Shown here in pieces: positions 27,304-36,956 of a stretch of 64,000 nucleotides of DNA; positions within the stretch are counted from its first letter, which is position 1, and every line of letters starts with the position of its first letter. The notes beneath the pieces are model-generated. The model did not search any database. It was not told the DNA's origin and was given only the letters and a program-made list of their open reading frames with translations. The DNA is taken from positions 4,619,268 to 4,683,267 of the forward strand of contig CP118523.1 of assembly GCA_029227815.1 (NCBI GenBank), given 5' to 3'. Source of the stretch: Clostridiaceae bacterium M8S5. GTDB taxonomy: Bacteria; Bacillota; Clostridia; Tissierellales; MCWD3. The position numbers were made by a program, and so were the translations under genes.

Positions 27304-28119
27304 TTGCAAAAGCTTATAATAACAGCTGCGTTAACAGGAGCAGAAGTTACAAGAGAGAGGCAACCTAATTTACCAATTACTCCAGAGGAGATAGGAGAGG
27401 CTGCATACGAAGCTTATAAGGCAGGAGCAAGTATAGTTCATGTACACGCTAGGGATAAAGACGGCAATCCAGTACAAGACTACGAAGTGTATAAACAGAT
27501 AAAAGAAGAGATAGAAAAACGTTGTCCTGTTATATTTCAACCTTCAACTGGTGGTGCGACATGGCATACTCCAGAGGAGAGATTACAGCCAGTAGAGCTT
27601 AAGCCTGAGATGGCTACACTTAGCGCAGGTACTTGTAATTTTGGGGCTGACGTATTTATGAACTCTCAAGAGTATATGGAAAAATTTGCACAAAAGATGA
27701 AGGAACTAGGGGTCAAACCTGAAATCGAAGTTTTTGAAAAAGGTATGATTAACAATGCATTAGCATTAGCCAAAAAAGGGCTAGTAGATACACCTATACA
27801 CTTCGATTTTGTAATGGGAGTTCCAGGAGCAATAACAGGAGAATTAAGAGATTTACTATATCTTGTAGATAGTATACCATCAGGAAGTACATGGACAGTT
27901 GCAGGTATAGGCAGATACGAATTACCTCTAGCAATAGCTGCTATAATGTTAGGAGGACATGTAAGAGTAGGTTTTGAAGATAATATTTATTATAAAAAGG
28001 GAGAAATAGCAACTTCAAATGCTCAGCTAGTAGAGAGAATTGTTAGATTAGCTAAAGAACTTGGTAGAGAAGTAGCAACTCCTGATGAAGCTAGAGAGAT
28101 ACTAGGAATAAAAAAATAA
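27304..28119 (+). CDS. kce: 3-keto-5-aminohexanoate cleavage enzyme
   Basis: The 271-residue protein belongs to the BKACE family; IVHVHARD carries the zinc-binding histidine pair and the overall length is typical. With acetyl-CoA, Kce converts 3-keto-5-aminohexanoate to acetoacetate and 3-aminobutyryl-CoA, which Kal then uses, so the adjacency strongly supports this substrate over other BKACE activities. The TTG start follows a GGGGGGAGAG site. A terminator follows the gene. Confidence 0.88.
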   Translation: MQKLIITAALTGAEVTRERQPNLPITPEEIGEAAYEAYKAGASIVHVHARDKDGNPVQDYEVYKQIKEEIEKRCPVIFQPSTGGATWHTPEERLQPVELKPEMATLSAGTCNFGADVFMNSQEYMEKFAQKMKELGVKPEIEVFEKGMINNALALAKKGLVDTPIHFDFVMGVPGAITGELRDLLYLVDSIPSGSTWTVAGIGRYELPLAIAAIMLGGHVRVGFEDNIYYKKGEIATSNAQLVERIVRLAKELGREVATPDEAREILGIKK

Positions 28120-28130
28120 TAGCATCATGG

Positions 28131-28200
28131 AGCTCGATTTCAGTCAGGTTATAATCAAATGATTATATTGTAATAATAAACCAATGAAATCGAGCTTTTA
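28131..28200 (+). terminator. Rho-independent terminator after kce
   Basis: AGCTCGATTTCA at 28131-28142 pairs with TGAAATCGAGCT at 28185-28196, followed by TTTT. The loop is long, about 42 bases. Confidence 0.7.
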
Positions 28201-28229
28201 TTACATAACAATTGTTCTGATTATAATAC

Positions 28230-28257
28230 TTGCTTTTAAAAAAAAATATATTATAAT
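28230..28257 (+). promoter_or_regulatory. Candidate promoter of the fba operon
   Basis: TTGCTT at 28230-28235 and TATAAT at 28252-28257 are 16 bases apart, about 80 bases upstream of fba. An inverted GTTTAAA/GTTTAAAC arrangement downstream could bind a regulator. Confidence 0.5.
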
Positions 28258-28338
28258 ATATGTGACAGAGATAAACTAAAAAATAACGTTTAAATATATA
28301 TTTGTTTAATGTAGTTTAAACAAGAGGGAGGATAAATA

Positions 28339-29196
28339 ATGTTAGTATCAGGTAAGGATTTAATGAAACATGCACACGAAAACAACTATGCAGTAGGAGC
28401 TTTTAACGTAAACAACATGGAAATAGTTCAAGCAATAATCGAGGCAGCAGAGGAAACCCAATCACCAGTTATAATGCAAGCTAGTCAAGGTGGATTAAAG
28501 TATGCAGGGGTAGAATATATAGCTGAAATGGCAAAAATTGCAGCTAAAAATGCATCTGTTCCAGTAGCGATACATCTTGATCATGGTACAGATTTTGTAC
28601 AAATAATGCAATGTATTAGAAATGGATTTACATCAGTTATGATAGATGCATCTAAGCATGATCTTGATAAAAATATTGAGATAACAAAAAACATAGCAGA
28701 AATTGCACATGCAGTTGGAGTATCAGTAGAAGCAGAGCTTGGTAAAATTGGTGGAACAGAAGATGATATAACAGTAGATGATAAAGACGCTACATTTACA
28801 GACCCAGATGAGGCTGCTAGATTTGTAAATGAGACAGGAGTAGATTTCTTAGCTATAGCAGTAGGTACAGCCCACGGACCTTACAAAGGAGAGCCAAAGT
28901 TAGATTTCGACAGAATAAAGGTGATAAAAGACAAATTAAATATACCACTTGTATTACATGGATCATCAGGAGTACCAGAGGAGAGCATAAAAAAGGCCGT
29001 TAGTTTAGGTATTAACAAAATAAACATAGATACAGATATAAGAATGGCATTCAGCAATGCAGTTAGAAAATTTGTTAACGAAAATCCAGATGCATATGAC
29101 CCACGTAAGATAGTGGGATGTGCAAGAGAAGATATGAAAAAAGTAATAGCAGACAAAATGAGAATGTTCGGATCAACAGGGAAAGCTTGGAAATAA
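28339..29196 (+). CDS. fba: Class II fructose-1,6-bisphosphate aldolase
   Basis: The 285-residue protein shows the class II metal site: HLDHGTD, GTAHGPYKG and LVLHGSSG, and the C-terminal NIDTDIR. It interconverts fructose-1,6-bisphosphate with glyceraldehyde-3-phosphate and dihydroxyacetone phosphate in glycolysis and gluconeogenesis. It is 12 bases upstream of the transaldolase-like gene and close to glpX, forming a sugar-phosphate cluster. GGGAGG precedes the ATG. Confidence 0.95.
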   Translation: MLVSGKDLMKHAHENNYAVGAFNVNNMEIVQAIIEAAEETQSPVIMQASQGGLKYAGVEYIAEMAKIAAKNASVPVAIHLDHGTDFVQIMQCIRNGFTSVMIDASKHDLDKNIEITKNIAEIAHAVGVSVEAELGKIGGTEDDITVDDKDATFTDPDEAARFVNETGVDFLAIAVGTAHGPYKGEPKLDFDRIKVIKDKLNIPLVLHGSSGVPEESIKKAVSLGINKINIDTDIRMAFSNAVRKFVNENPDAYDPRKIVGCAREDMKKVIADKMRMFGSTGKAWK

Positions 29197-29208
29197 AGGA
29201 GGATCAAT

Positions 29209-29853
29209 ATGAAGCTTTTTATAGATACTGCTAATGTTGATGAAATAAAAGAAATCAATGATTGGGGAGTTATCTGTGGAGTTACTACAAATCCATCTCT
29301 AATAGCCAAAGAAGGAAGAGACTTTAAAGAAGTGCTAAAAGAAATAATTGATATAGTAGATGGTCCGATAAGTGCAGAAGTTTTGAGCTTAGAATCTAGC
29401 TTAATGATAAAAGAAGCAGAGAGCCTTGCAAAAATACACCCAAACGTTGTAATAAAGATACCAATGACAGTTGAAGGATTAAAAGCAGTAAAAGTACTAT
29501 CTAGTAAAGGTATAAAAACAAACGTAACTTTAGTATTTTCAGCATCTCAAGCACTATTAGCGGCAAGGGCAGGTGCTAGTTATGTTAGTCCATTTGTAGG
29601 CAGAATGGATGATATAGGCAACGAGGGAACTGCTATAATTAGAGACATAGTAGATATCTTTGATATACATGGTATAAATACAGAGATAATAGCAGCAAGT
29701 ATAAGAACACCTATGCATGTTTTAGATTCAGCCAAAGAAGGTGCACATATAGCAACGGTGCCATATAAAATATTGAAAGCAATGGTAAGACATCCTATGA
29801 CGGATGACGGCATAAAGAGGTTTGTTAAGGATTGGGAAGATGCATTCAAATAA
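29209..29853 (+). CDS. Transaldolase of the short TalC/fructose-6-phosphate aldolase type
   Basis: This 214-residue TIM barrel is of the small subgroup. It has [11 protein letters not shown] at the N terminus, [13 protein letters not shown] with the Schiff-base lysine, and [11 protein letters not shown]. It should move a three-carbon unit between sugar phosphates, or cleave fructose-6-phosphate; the sequence alone does not separate the two. In Clostridia this gene next to fba usually serves as the pentose-phosphate transaldolase. AAGGAGG lies between it and fba. Confidence 0.92.
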   Translation: MKLFIDTANVDEIKEINDWGVICGVTTNPSLIAKEGRDFKEVLKEIIDIVDGPISAEVLSLESSLMIKEAESLAKIHPNVVIKIPMTVEGLKAVKVLSSKGIKTNVTLVFSASQALLAARAGASYVSPFVGRMDDIGNEGTAIIRDIVDIFDIHGINTEIIAASIRTPMHVLDSAKEGAHIATVPYKILKAMVRHPMTDDGIKRFVKDWEDAFK

Positions 29854-29923
29854 GCAAGCAAGCTCATACTTTAACAATATCAAATATTATGATTAGTATT
29901 TTACCTAAAATGTATTAAAAACT

Positions 29924-29956
29924 GGAACTGCCAAAAAGTTGATTTGGCAGTTCCTT
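29924..29956 (+). terminator. Stem-loop between transaldolase and glpX
   Basis: GGAACTGCCAAA at 29924-29935 is perfectly inverted at 29943-29954 (TTTGGCAGTTCC), a 12-bp stem with a 7-base loop. Only TT follows, so it may attenuate or stabilise rather than fully terminate. Confidence 0.6.
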
Positions 29957-29986
29957 AATAATGCTACAACTTGGGAGGGATTAGTT

Positions 29987-30982
29987 TTGGATAGAAATTT
30001 AGCCATATCGTTAGTCAGAGTTACAGAAACTGCTGCATTAGCCTCTGCAAAATACATGGGAAGAGGAGATAAAATATCAGCAGATCAAGCAGCTGTTGAT
30101 GGTATGAGAGCGGCATTTGAGATGGTTAATGTAAAAGGAACTGTTGTAATTGGAGAAGGGGAGAAAGATAAAGCACCGATGCTTTATATTGGTGAAAAGA
30201 TAGGTGCATCAAATGAAGATTCTTACGAAGTTGATATTGCAGTAGATCCATTAGATGGGACAACTTTAGTTGCAAAGGGTTTACCTAATGCAATAGCTGT
30301 TATAGCTATGGCTCCAAAAGGATGTTTGTTACATGCACCAGATACATACATGAAAAAAATAGCTGTAGGGCCAAAGGCTACTGGATGCATTGATTTAGAG
30401 GCATCGGTAGAAGATAATATAAAGGCAGTGGCCAAAGCACTCAACAAAAACATAAGTGATTTGACGATTATAGTTCAAGATAGACCAAGGCACTACGAGT
30501 TGATACAAGAAATAAGACGAGTAGGAGCAAGAATTAAACTCTTCTCTGAAGGGGATGTAGCGGCTTGTATAGCAACTGCCTTTGAAAACACAGGGGTAGA
30601 TATGCTTATGGGCATAGGAGGCGCTCCTGAAGGAGTTCTAGCAGCAGCAGCACTGAAATGTATGGGAGGAGAGATTCAAGGAAAACTAAACGTTAGATCA
30701 GATGAAGAGCTAGAAAGATGCAGAGATTTAAATCTTACAGACGAAGATATAAATAAAGTTCTTAAACTAGATGACTTGGCTAGAGGAAATGATATATTCT
30801 TTAGTGCAACTGGTATAAGTGATGGAGAGCTACTAAAAGGTGTTATTTATCAAGAAAATAATATGGCTATCACAGAGTCAATAGTTATGAGATCAAAAAC
30901 TGGTACACTGAGATTTGTTAAAGCGTACCATAAGTTAGATAAGAATGATTTATTAACAAGGCTTATGAGTAAGCATAAATAA
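29987..30982 (+). CDS. glpX: Class II fructose-1,6-bisphosphatase
   Basis: The TTG at 29987 gives the standard start MDRNLAISLVRVTE and follows a GGGAGGG site; upstream codons in frame lie within the stem-loop. The 331-residue protein has GEGEKDKAPMLYIGE and DPLDGTT, the metal and phosphate site of GlpX. It makes fructose-6-phosphate in gluconeogenesis and so opposes glycolysis next to fba. The segment GGAPEGVLAAAALKCMGG is also typical. Confidence 0.94.
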   Translation: MDRNLAISLVRVTETAALASAKYMGRGDKISADQAAVDGMRAAFEMVNVKGTVVIGEGEKDKAPMLYIGEKIGASNEDSYEVDIAVDPLDGTTLVAKGLPNAIAVIAMAPKGCLLHAPDTYMKKIAVGPKATGCIDLEASVEDNIKAVAKALNKNISDLTIIVQDRPRHYELIQEIRRVGARIKLFSEGDVAACIATAFENTGVDMLMGIGGAPEGVLAAAALKCMGGEIQGKLNVRSDEELERCRDLNLTDEDINKVLKLDDLARGNDIFFSATGISDGELLKGVIYQENNMAITESIVMRSKTGTLRFVKAYHKLDKNDLLTRLMSKHK

Positions 30983-30995
30983 TAAATAGATATAA

Positions 30996-31034
30996 AAGCT
31001 AGGGGGTAGAAAGATACGTCCTAGCTTATTTTTT
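30996..31034 (+). terminator. Rho-independent terminator after glpX
   Basis: AAGCTAGG at 30996-31003 pairs with CCTAGCTT at 31020-31027, followed by ATTTTTTT. Confidence 0.8.
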
Positions 31035-31232
31035 TACAATAAATGTTTATAATATTATTTTTTAGGAACAATAGAAACATATAGTTTACGTAAGAGTTGA
31101 CTAATATTAAATAAAATGCTATTATGAAAATGACCTGTCTATAAAGCTTTTCTATTAAAAATCCATTTATTTGTGTATATACACCATATATATTTGTGAT
31201 TTGTTTTGTGTTTTTTGGAGGTGAAAGAAAGT

Positions 31233-32675
31233 TTGAATAACAATGAAGAATTGGTTCGAAAGAAACTGAATGAATTAAGAGATATAGCTAAAGCTATGGG
31301 ACTAAAAGGGTATACAAAGCTAAAAAAGAACGAATTACTGGAATTTATCATTCAGAGCGGGAATCAAGAATCAAATAAAGATACTGATAATCAGGAAATA
31401 AAAAAAGTTGATAATAAAACAGTGGAAAACTTAGATGCAAAGAATAAAACAAAGGAATTTTGCGTAGATAATAGACCGAAAGAAACACACAAAGATAAAC
31501 GCAAAGTTGATATAAAAACGAGTATGCCAGAAAGATTAAGTGAAGAAGTTAGCAAGACAGGTGGAGAAGTAAACACAGCAGAAGGTATACTTGAACTGCA
31601 TACAGATGGCTATGGATTTTTGAGATGTCAAAACTACTTATCTAGCGAAGATGATATATATGTATCTCCTTCACAAATAAGAAGATTTAGATTGAAAACA
31701 GGAGATAAAATATATGGAGTTACAAGACCACCAAAATCCAACGAGAAATATAAGGCACTATTATATGTAAAAGGGGTTAATGGTTTAGATCCAGAGTTAT
31801 GTAATAAAAGAAAAGATTTTGAGACATTAACACCGATATATCCAGACGAGAGAATGTCACTAGAAACTACAAGTAGAGAATTATCTACTAGAATCATAGA
31901 TTTAATAGCTCCTATAGGTAAAGGTCAAAGAGGTATGATAGTAGCACCACCTAAAGCAGGTAAAACTATATTACTTAAAAAAATAGCTAATAGCATAGCA
32001 AAAAATCATCCAGATATTGAAATAATAATATTGCTAATAGATGAAAGGCCAGAAGAAGTAACAGATATGCAAAGGTCTGTTAAAGCTGATGTAGTATATT
32101 CTACCTTTGATGAATTACCAAAGCACCATACAAAGGTAGCTGAGATGGTGCTAGAAAGAGCAAAACGCCTTGTTGAGCATGGCAAGGATGTTGTAATACT
32201 ACTAGATAGTATTACGAGGCTGGCTAGGGCGTACAACCTAACAATACCACCAACAGGAAGGACACTTTCTGGAGGATTAGATCCTGGAGCGTTGCACAAG
32301 CCAAAGAGGTTTTTTGGAGCAGCAAGGAATATTGAATTTGGAGGAAGCTTGACAATACTTGCAACTGCTTTGATAGAAACAGGAAGCAGAATGGATGATG
32401 TCATATTTGAAGAATTCAAAGGTACAGGAAATATGGAAGTACATCTAGATAGAAAGCTATCAGAGAAGAGAGTATTCCCTGCTATAGATATAAATAAATC
32501 AGGAACAAGAAGAGAAGATTTATTGTTAGAACCACAAGAACTTAAAGCTATATGGGGTATAAGAAAATCAATGAGCAATTCTTCAACAATGGAAGTTACA
32601 GAGATGGTAATTGATAGATTGATAGCTACACCTAACAATAAAGATTTTGTAAGAGTCCTAAATAAATTTAAATAA
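31233..32675 (+). CDS. rho: Transcription termination factor Rho
   Basis: The TTG at 31233 is 9 bases after GGAGGTG and gives a normal Rho N terminus ([18 protein letters not shown]). The 480-residue protein has a Rho N domain, an acidic/lysine-rich spacer (about 50-115), a cold-shock-like RNA-binding domain ([15 protein letters not shown]) and the RecA-like motor with Walker A APPKAGKT and the C-terminal GTRREDLLL. It is a hexameric helicase that ends transcripts. The spacer is longer than in E. coli Rho, as is common in Clostridia. Confidence 0.96.
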   Translation: MNNNEELVRKKLNELRDIAKAMGLKGYTKLKKNELLEFIIQSGNQESNKDTDNQEIKKVDNKTVENLDAKNKTKEFCVDNRPKETHKDKRKVDIKTSMPERLSEEVSKTGGEVNTAEGILELHTDGYGFLRCQNYLSSEDDIYVSPSQIRRFRLKTGDKIYGVTRPPKSNEKYKALLYVKGVNGLDPELCNKRKDFETLTPIYPDERMSLETTSRELSTRIIDLIAPIGKGQRGMIVAPPKAGKTILLKKIANSIAKNHPDIEIIILLIDERPEEVTDMQRSVKADVVYSTFDELPKHHTKVAEMVLERAKRLVEHGKDVVILLDSITRLARAYNLTIPPTGRTLSGGLDPGALHKPKRFFGAARNIEFGGSLTILATALIETGSRMDDVIFEEFKGTGNMEVHLDRKLSEKRVFPAIDINKSGTRREDLLLEPQELKAIWGIRKSMSNSSTMEVTEMVIDRLIATPNNKDFVRVLNKFK

Positions 32676-32690
32676 TATTTTTTTAGTATA

Positions 32691-32719
32691 TTGCATAGCA
32701 TCTGTTATTATGATATACT
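32691..32719 (+). promoter_or_regulatory. Promoter of rpmE
   Basis: TTGCAT at 32691-32696 and TATACT at 32714-32719 are 17 bases apart, 62 bases before the rpmE start. Confidence 0.6.
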
Positions 32720-32781
32720 ATATAAGTTGAAAAGTAATTACTCATATATAGATATAGTAAGTGAGAAAAGAGGTGATTTTG

Positions 32782-32979
32782 ATGAAAAAAGGAATTCATC
32801 CAGACTATAAAAAAGTTAAAGTACATTGTGCATGTGGAAACGAGTTTGAAACAGGTTCAGTTAACGATAGTTTAAAAGTAGAAATCTGTTCAGAGTGCCA
32901 TCCTTTCTATACAGGACGTCAAAAGTTTGTAGATAAGGGCGGACGTGTTGATAAATTTAAGAAGAAATATGGTATGTAA
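32782..32979 (+). CDS. rpmE: 50S ribosomal protein L31, zinc-binding type
   Basis: The ATG at 32782 is set by AGAGGTGAT. The 65-residue protein has all four zinc ligands (C16, C18, C36, C39), so it is the C+ form that also acts as a zinc store in low-GC Firmicutes. The C-terminal FKKKYGM is typical. Confidence 0.95.
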   Translation: MKKGIHPDYKKVKVHCACGNEFETGSVNDSLKVEICSECHPFYTGRQKFVDKGGRVDKFKKKYGM

Positions 32980-33002
32980 TAAATTAAATAAATTAGTTTA
33001 TG

Positions 33003-33045
33003 ATAGGGGTGCTTTTAGATACTTTTCTGAGATACCCCTATTTTA
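33003..33045 (+). terminator. Rho-independent terminator after rpmE
   Basis: ATAGGGGT at 33003-33010 pairs with ACCCCTAT at 33034-33041, followed by TTTTA. Its right arm reaches almost to the tdk ribosome site. Confidence 0.65.
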
Positions 33046-33075
33046 GTATTGTTAAATGGGGAGGCATTTTTTCTT

Positions 33076-33675
33076 ATGAGCAAACTATATTTTAGATACG
33101 GAGCAATGAACTGCGGTAAATCTACCAATTTACTTCAAGTTGCCCACAACTATGAAGAAAGAGGCATGAGAGTATTATTGATAAAATCAAAGATAGATAC
33201 AAAAGGAGATAGTGCAATAATATCAAGGCTCGGAGTTAAAAGAGTAGTAGATTTTTTAGCACCAAAAGGAAGTAATATTTTTGAGTATGTATCCTCACAA
33301 AATAGTAACAACAAAGTAGATTGTGTATTAGTAGATGAGGCACAATTTTTTTCAAGAGATCACATTGAGCAGCTTTTTGATGTAGCAGTAAAACTAAACA
33401 TACCTACAATTTGTTATGGCTTAAGAACGGATTTTATGAGAAATGGATTTACAGGCAGTACAAGATTATTAGAATTAGCACATAGCATTGAAGAATTAAA
33501 GACAATCTGTACATGTGGCAAAAAAGCTATATTTAATGGTAGAAAGGTAAATGGCAAATTCGTATTTGAAGGAGAACAAGTTGCAATAGACGACAATGAT
33601 TTAATTGAATACCAGTCATTGTGCGCTGACTGTTACTATAAGAATATGTTAGAGTATAATAATTGTAATAAATAG
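33076..33675 (+). CDS. tdk: Thymidine kinase, type II
   Basis: The ATG at 33076 gives MSKLYFRYGAMNCGKST with the Walker A motif at once, as expected; GGGGAGG is upstream. The 199-residue enzyme also has VLVDEAQFF (Walker B) and the zinc site CTCGKKA plus CADCYYK. It phosphorylates thymidine in nucleoside salvage and is normally feedback-inhibited by dTTP. Confidence 0.95.
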   Translation: MSKLYFRYGAMNCGKSTNLLQVAHNYEERGMRVLLIKSKIDTKGDSAIISRLGVKRVVDFLAPKGSNIFEYVSSQNSNNKVDCVLVDEAQFFSRDHIEQLFDVAVKLNIPTICYGLRTDFMRNGFTGSTRLLELAHSIEELKTICTCGKKAIFNGRKVNGKFVFEGEQVAIDDNDLIEYQSLCADCYYKNMLEYNNCNK

Positions 33676-33743
33676 GATAATGCTATATAATATAATAGTA
33701 CGATTACAAACTAGATGATTGTCTATTGAGAAAGGTGAAATTT

Positions 33744-34718
33744 ATGGGAAAATTAAGTGTTGATAGAAAACAGATATATCATAAAGTAGAGCCCAAAAAC
33801 GTTGGCGGTCAAGCTATTATCGAAGGCGTTATGATGAAAAGCAAAAATGATGTGGCGATAGCAGTAAGGAAGCCAGATGGTGATATAGAGCTTGACAAGA
33901 AGAAAATAACACCTGTAAGTGAAAAGCTAAAATTTCTAAGTTGGCCTTTTTTTAGAGGTACAGTGGCATTGATAGAGGCGATGATAATAGGAACTAAAGC
34001 GTTAATGTATTCGGCTAAATTCTACGAAGAAGAGGAAAATACAAAAGAAAGTAAATTTGATTCTTTTATGGAAAGAGTATTTAAGGATAAAGCAGATGAC
34101 GTAGTAATTTATATTTCAGTATTTATATCACTACTATTATCCGTAAGTATTTTTATGTTAGGGCCCACGGTTGTAACGAATTTTTTCCAAAGTAAAATTA
34201 AAAGTGCTATAGGGTTGAACCTAATAGAGGGACTAATAAGATTGTCTATTTTTTTGGCGTATATACTATTAGTTTCTAGGCTAAACGATATCAAAAGAGT
34301 TTTTGAATACCATGGGGCTGAGCATAAATCAATACATTGCTATGAAAACAATGAGGATTTGACAGTAGAGAATGCCAGAAAATATACAACACTGCATCCA
34401 AGATGTGGAACAAGTTTTTTATTTATGGTTATGTTTATAAGTATATTAGTATTTTCATTGTTAGGATGGCAAAATTTATTATTGAGGTTTTTATCACGTA
34501 TAGTAATGCTTCCAGTAATAGCTGGTATATCATATGAAATAAATAGATTTACGGGTAAAAGTCAATCTATGCTAGCGTTTATAGTGTCTTATCCTGGTCT
34601 ATTATTGCAAAAAATAACTACAAATGAACCAGATGATTCTCAGCTAGAAGTAGCTATAGTGGCATTAAAAGGAGCTTTAGGATTAGGGGAAGAGGAAGAT
34701 ACAGTTGATAAAGATTAA
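33744..34718 (+). CDS. DUF1385 family membrane protein
   Basis: The 324-residue protein opens with VGGQAIIEGVMMKS, the defining DUF1385 block, and later has EYHGAEHKSIHCYE and TLHPRCGTSFLFMVM. About four to five membrane helices are expected. The function is unknown. In Firmicutes it is often found exactly here, between tdk or rpmE and prmC-prfA. The ATG at 33744 follows GAAAGGTG; the gene overlaps prmC by 14 bases. Confidence 0.9.
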   Translation: MGKLSVDRKQIYHKVEPKNVGGQAIIEGVMMKSKNDVAIAVRKPDGDIELDKKKITPVSEKLKFLSWPFFRGTVALIEAMIIGTKALMYSAKFYEEEENTKESKFDSFMERVFKDKADDVVIYISVFISLLLSVSIFMLGPTVVTNFFQSKIKSAIGLNLIEGLIRLSIFLAYILLVSRLNDIKRVFEYHGAEHKSIHCYENNEDLTVENARKYTTLHPRCGTSFLFMVMFISILVFSLLGWQNLLLRFLSRIVMLPVIAGISYEINRFTGKSQSMLAFIVSYPGLLLQKITTNEPDDSQLEVAIVALKGALGLGEEEDTVDKD

Positions 34719-35574
34719 AGAGGCACTTAGTGAAAGTATCAAGAAATTAGAAAATGCTGGGATATCTAATCCAGTACTTGATACACAGTTGATACTTTGT
34801 CATATTTTAAACAAAGATAGAGCGTATCTATATTGTCATATAAATGATGGTATAAGTGATGAACAGCTTTCAGTTTTTAATAATCTCATTGAAGAAAGAT
34901 GCAAAGGATATCCACTACAGTATATAACAAATAAACAAGAATTTATGGGACTTGAGTTTTATATAGGAGAGGGTGTGTTAGTACCAAGACCAGATACAGA
35001 AATACTAGTAGAAGAGGTATTAAACTTTTGCAAAAATGAGTTAAAAGATAAGAATAAGATTGATATAGCAGATATAGGTTCAGGTAGCGGTGCTATTGGA
35101 ATAAGCATAGCAAAACATGAAAAAAGAGCTTCTATGCACAGCGTAGACATAAGTGATATAGCTTTAGAGATAACAAGAATAAATATCAAGAGATTATCTG
35201 TTATAGATAGAATAAAGCTGTATAAAGGAAACATGCTAAGCCCTTTACTAAGAGAAAAAATACAGTTGGATATAATAGTTTCAAATCCACCTTATATACC
35301 GTCAAAAGATATAGAGGGCCTGCAAATAGAGGTTTCAAAATATGAACCTAGGCTTGCTCTTGATGGAGGAAAAGATGGATTGACGTTTTATAGAGAAATA
35401 GTTATTAATGCTCCTAAATTGCTTAAAAAAAATGGAATGTTAGCGTTAGAGATAGGGTATAATCAAGGTGAAGATATTATAAAAATAATAGAGAAATCAA
35501 AAAGTTTCAAAGATGTAAGAATAGTGAAAGATTTAGCAGGATTAGATAGAGTAGTTACTGCTATACATGCTTAA
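34705..35574 (+). CDS. prmC: Release factor glutamine methyltransferase
   Basis: The 289-residue protein has an N-terminal helical domain with GYPLQYITNKQEFMGL, the SAM-binding ADIGSGSGAIGISIA, and the catalytic NPPYIP that holds the substrate glutamine. It methylates the glutamine of the GGQ motif in RF1 and RF2. The next gene is prfA, its substrate. The TTG start lies inside the end of the preceding gene, suggesting translational coupling. Confidence 0.95.
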   Translation: MIKIKEALSESIKKLENAGISNPVLDTQLILCHILNKDRAYLYCHINDGISDEQLSVFNNLIEERCKGYPLQYITNKQEFMGLEFYIGEGVLVPRPDTEILVEEVLNFCKNELKDKNKIDIADIGSGSGAIGISIAKHEKRASMHSVDISDIALEITRINIKRLSVIDRIKLYKGNMLSPLLREKIQLDIIVSNPPYIPSKDIEGLQIEVSKYEPRLALDGGKDGLTFYREIVINAPKLLKKNGMLALEIGYNQGEDIIKIIEKSKSFKDVRIVKDLAGLDRVVTAIHA

Positions 35575-35614
35575 ATGAAAATAAATAATTATGTGAAATT
35601 TTGAGGTGATAAAC

Positions 35615-36685
35615 ATGTTAGAAAAGCTTAAATTTTTATCCGAAAAATATCAAGATTTGAGCAATAAAATCAGCGACCCCGAGGTAATAAGCAATACAAA
35701 AATATGGCAAAAATACGTAAAAGAACATGCAGAACTAGAGCCAATAGTTGGAAAATACAAAGAATACAAAGAAGCAGAGAGTCAACTAGAAGATGCAAAA
35801 GAAATGCTTAAGGATAAATTAGAAGAAGATTTTAAAGAAATGGTTAAGCTTGAGGCTTCAGAGTTAGAGAATAAGCTTGAAACATTAGTGCAAGAGATAA
35901 AAATGCTATTAATACCAAAAGATCCAAATGACGAGAAAAATGTTATACTTGAGATTAGAGCTGGAGCTGGAGGAGATGAAGCTGGTATCTTTGCAGGAGA
36001 TTTATTTCGAATGTATAGTAGATATGCAGAGAGAAATAGATGGAAAGTTGAAATAATGAGTGCTAATGATCAAGGCGTTGGAGGATTTAAAGAAGTAATA
36101 GCTATGATAAAAGGTAAAGGAGCTTACAGTAAGCTTAAATTCGAAAGTGGAGTTCATAGAGTTCAAAGAATTCCAGCAACAGAATCAGGAGGAAGAATAC
36201 ACACTTCTACTTCAACAGTAGCTGTTTTGCCAGAAGTGGATGATGTAGAAATCGATATTAATCCTAACGATGTAAGAGTTGATGTATATAGATCTTCAGG
36301 TAATGGTGGACAGAGTGTAAATACTACAGACTCAGCAGTTAGATTGACACATATACCTACAGGGATAGTAGTAGCTATGCAGGACGAAAAGTCTCAGCTT
36401 AAGAATAAAGACAAAGCATTTAAAGTATTAAAAGCTAGGCTATACGAGAAATATCAATCAGAGCAAGATGCAGAAATAGCTCAGGAGAGAAAAAGTCAAG
36501 TAGGTACAGGAGATAGAAGTGCTAAAATAAGAACTTATAATTTCCCACAAGGTAGAATAAGCGATCATAGAATAGGTATGACGATATACAAACTTGACGC
36601 ATTTTTAGATGGTGATATTGAAGAAATGGTAGATGCTCTAATTACAACTGATCAAGCAGAAAAGTTGAAAAATGTCGAAGGATAA
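35615..36685 (+). CDS. prfA: Peptide chain release factor 1
   Basis: The ATG at 35615 follows TTGAGGTGAT. The 356-residue protein has the stop-codon recognition loop [15 protein letters not shown] with the PAT tripeptide of RF1, and [17 protein letters not shown] with the catalytic GGQ. It ends translation at UAA and UAG. Confidence 0.96.
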   Translation: MLEKLKFLSEKYQDLSNKISDPEVISNTKIWQKYVKEHAELEPIVGKYKEYKEAESQLEDAKEMLKDKLEEDFKEMVKLEASELENKLETLVQEIKMLLIPKDPNDEKNVILEIRAGAGGDEAGIFAGDLFRMYSRYAERNRWKVEIMSANDQGVGGFKEVIAMIKGKGAYSKLKFESGVHRVQRIPATESGGRIHTSTSTVAVLPEVDDVEIDINPNDVRVDVYRSSGNGGQSVNTTDSAVRLTHIPTGIVVAMQDEKSQLKNKDKAFKVLKARLYEKYQSEQDAEIAQERKSQVGTGDRSAKIRTYNFPQGRISDHRIGMTIYKLDAFLDGDIEEMVDALITTDQAEKLKNVEG

Positions 36686-36709
36686 ATATTAAATATTTGT
36701 AATTTCATT

Positions 36710-36737
36710 TGAAAAATACTTTCTAAAGTATTATACT
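36710..36737 (+). promoter_or_regulatory. Candidate promoter of the antiporter gene
   Basis: TTGAAA at 36710-36715 and TATACT at 36732-36737 are 16 bases apart. About 210 bases of leader would precede the antiporter start. The stretch aaagtattatactaaata also occurs at about 50134. Confidence 0.5.
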
Positions 36738-36755
36738 AAATAAAGAGTATGAAAG

Positions 36756-36779
36756 AGGGGTGTCGAATATGGCACCCCT
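36756..36779 (+). promoter_or_regulatory. Stem-loop in the leader of the antiporter gene
   Basis: AGGGGTGTC at 36756-36764 pairs with GGCACCCCT at 36771-36779 (one U-G pair, loop GAATAT), some 14 bases after the expected transcript start. No T-run follows, so it is not an ordinary terminator. I do not recognise a known riboswitch. Confidence 0.5.
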
Positions 36780-36956
36780 GTAGGCAGTCTTTAAAAGGGT
36801 AATTACTCAGTAAAATACTAAAACTACATATATACTCGAAATCCTAGTTTAAATAAATAAAGAGCATGCTCGGTGATATAATTCTTCTACCTATATTGCA
36901 TGAGTGTGTAAAGAACAGCTTAGATGCAATTTAAGCACAAATGGGAGATGATTAAC

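Noticed and set aside
36756..36779. Known riboswitch such as ydaO or yybP before the antiporter gene
   Set aside because: None of the conserved motifs I know for these classes could be placed.
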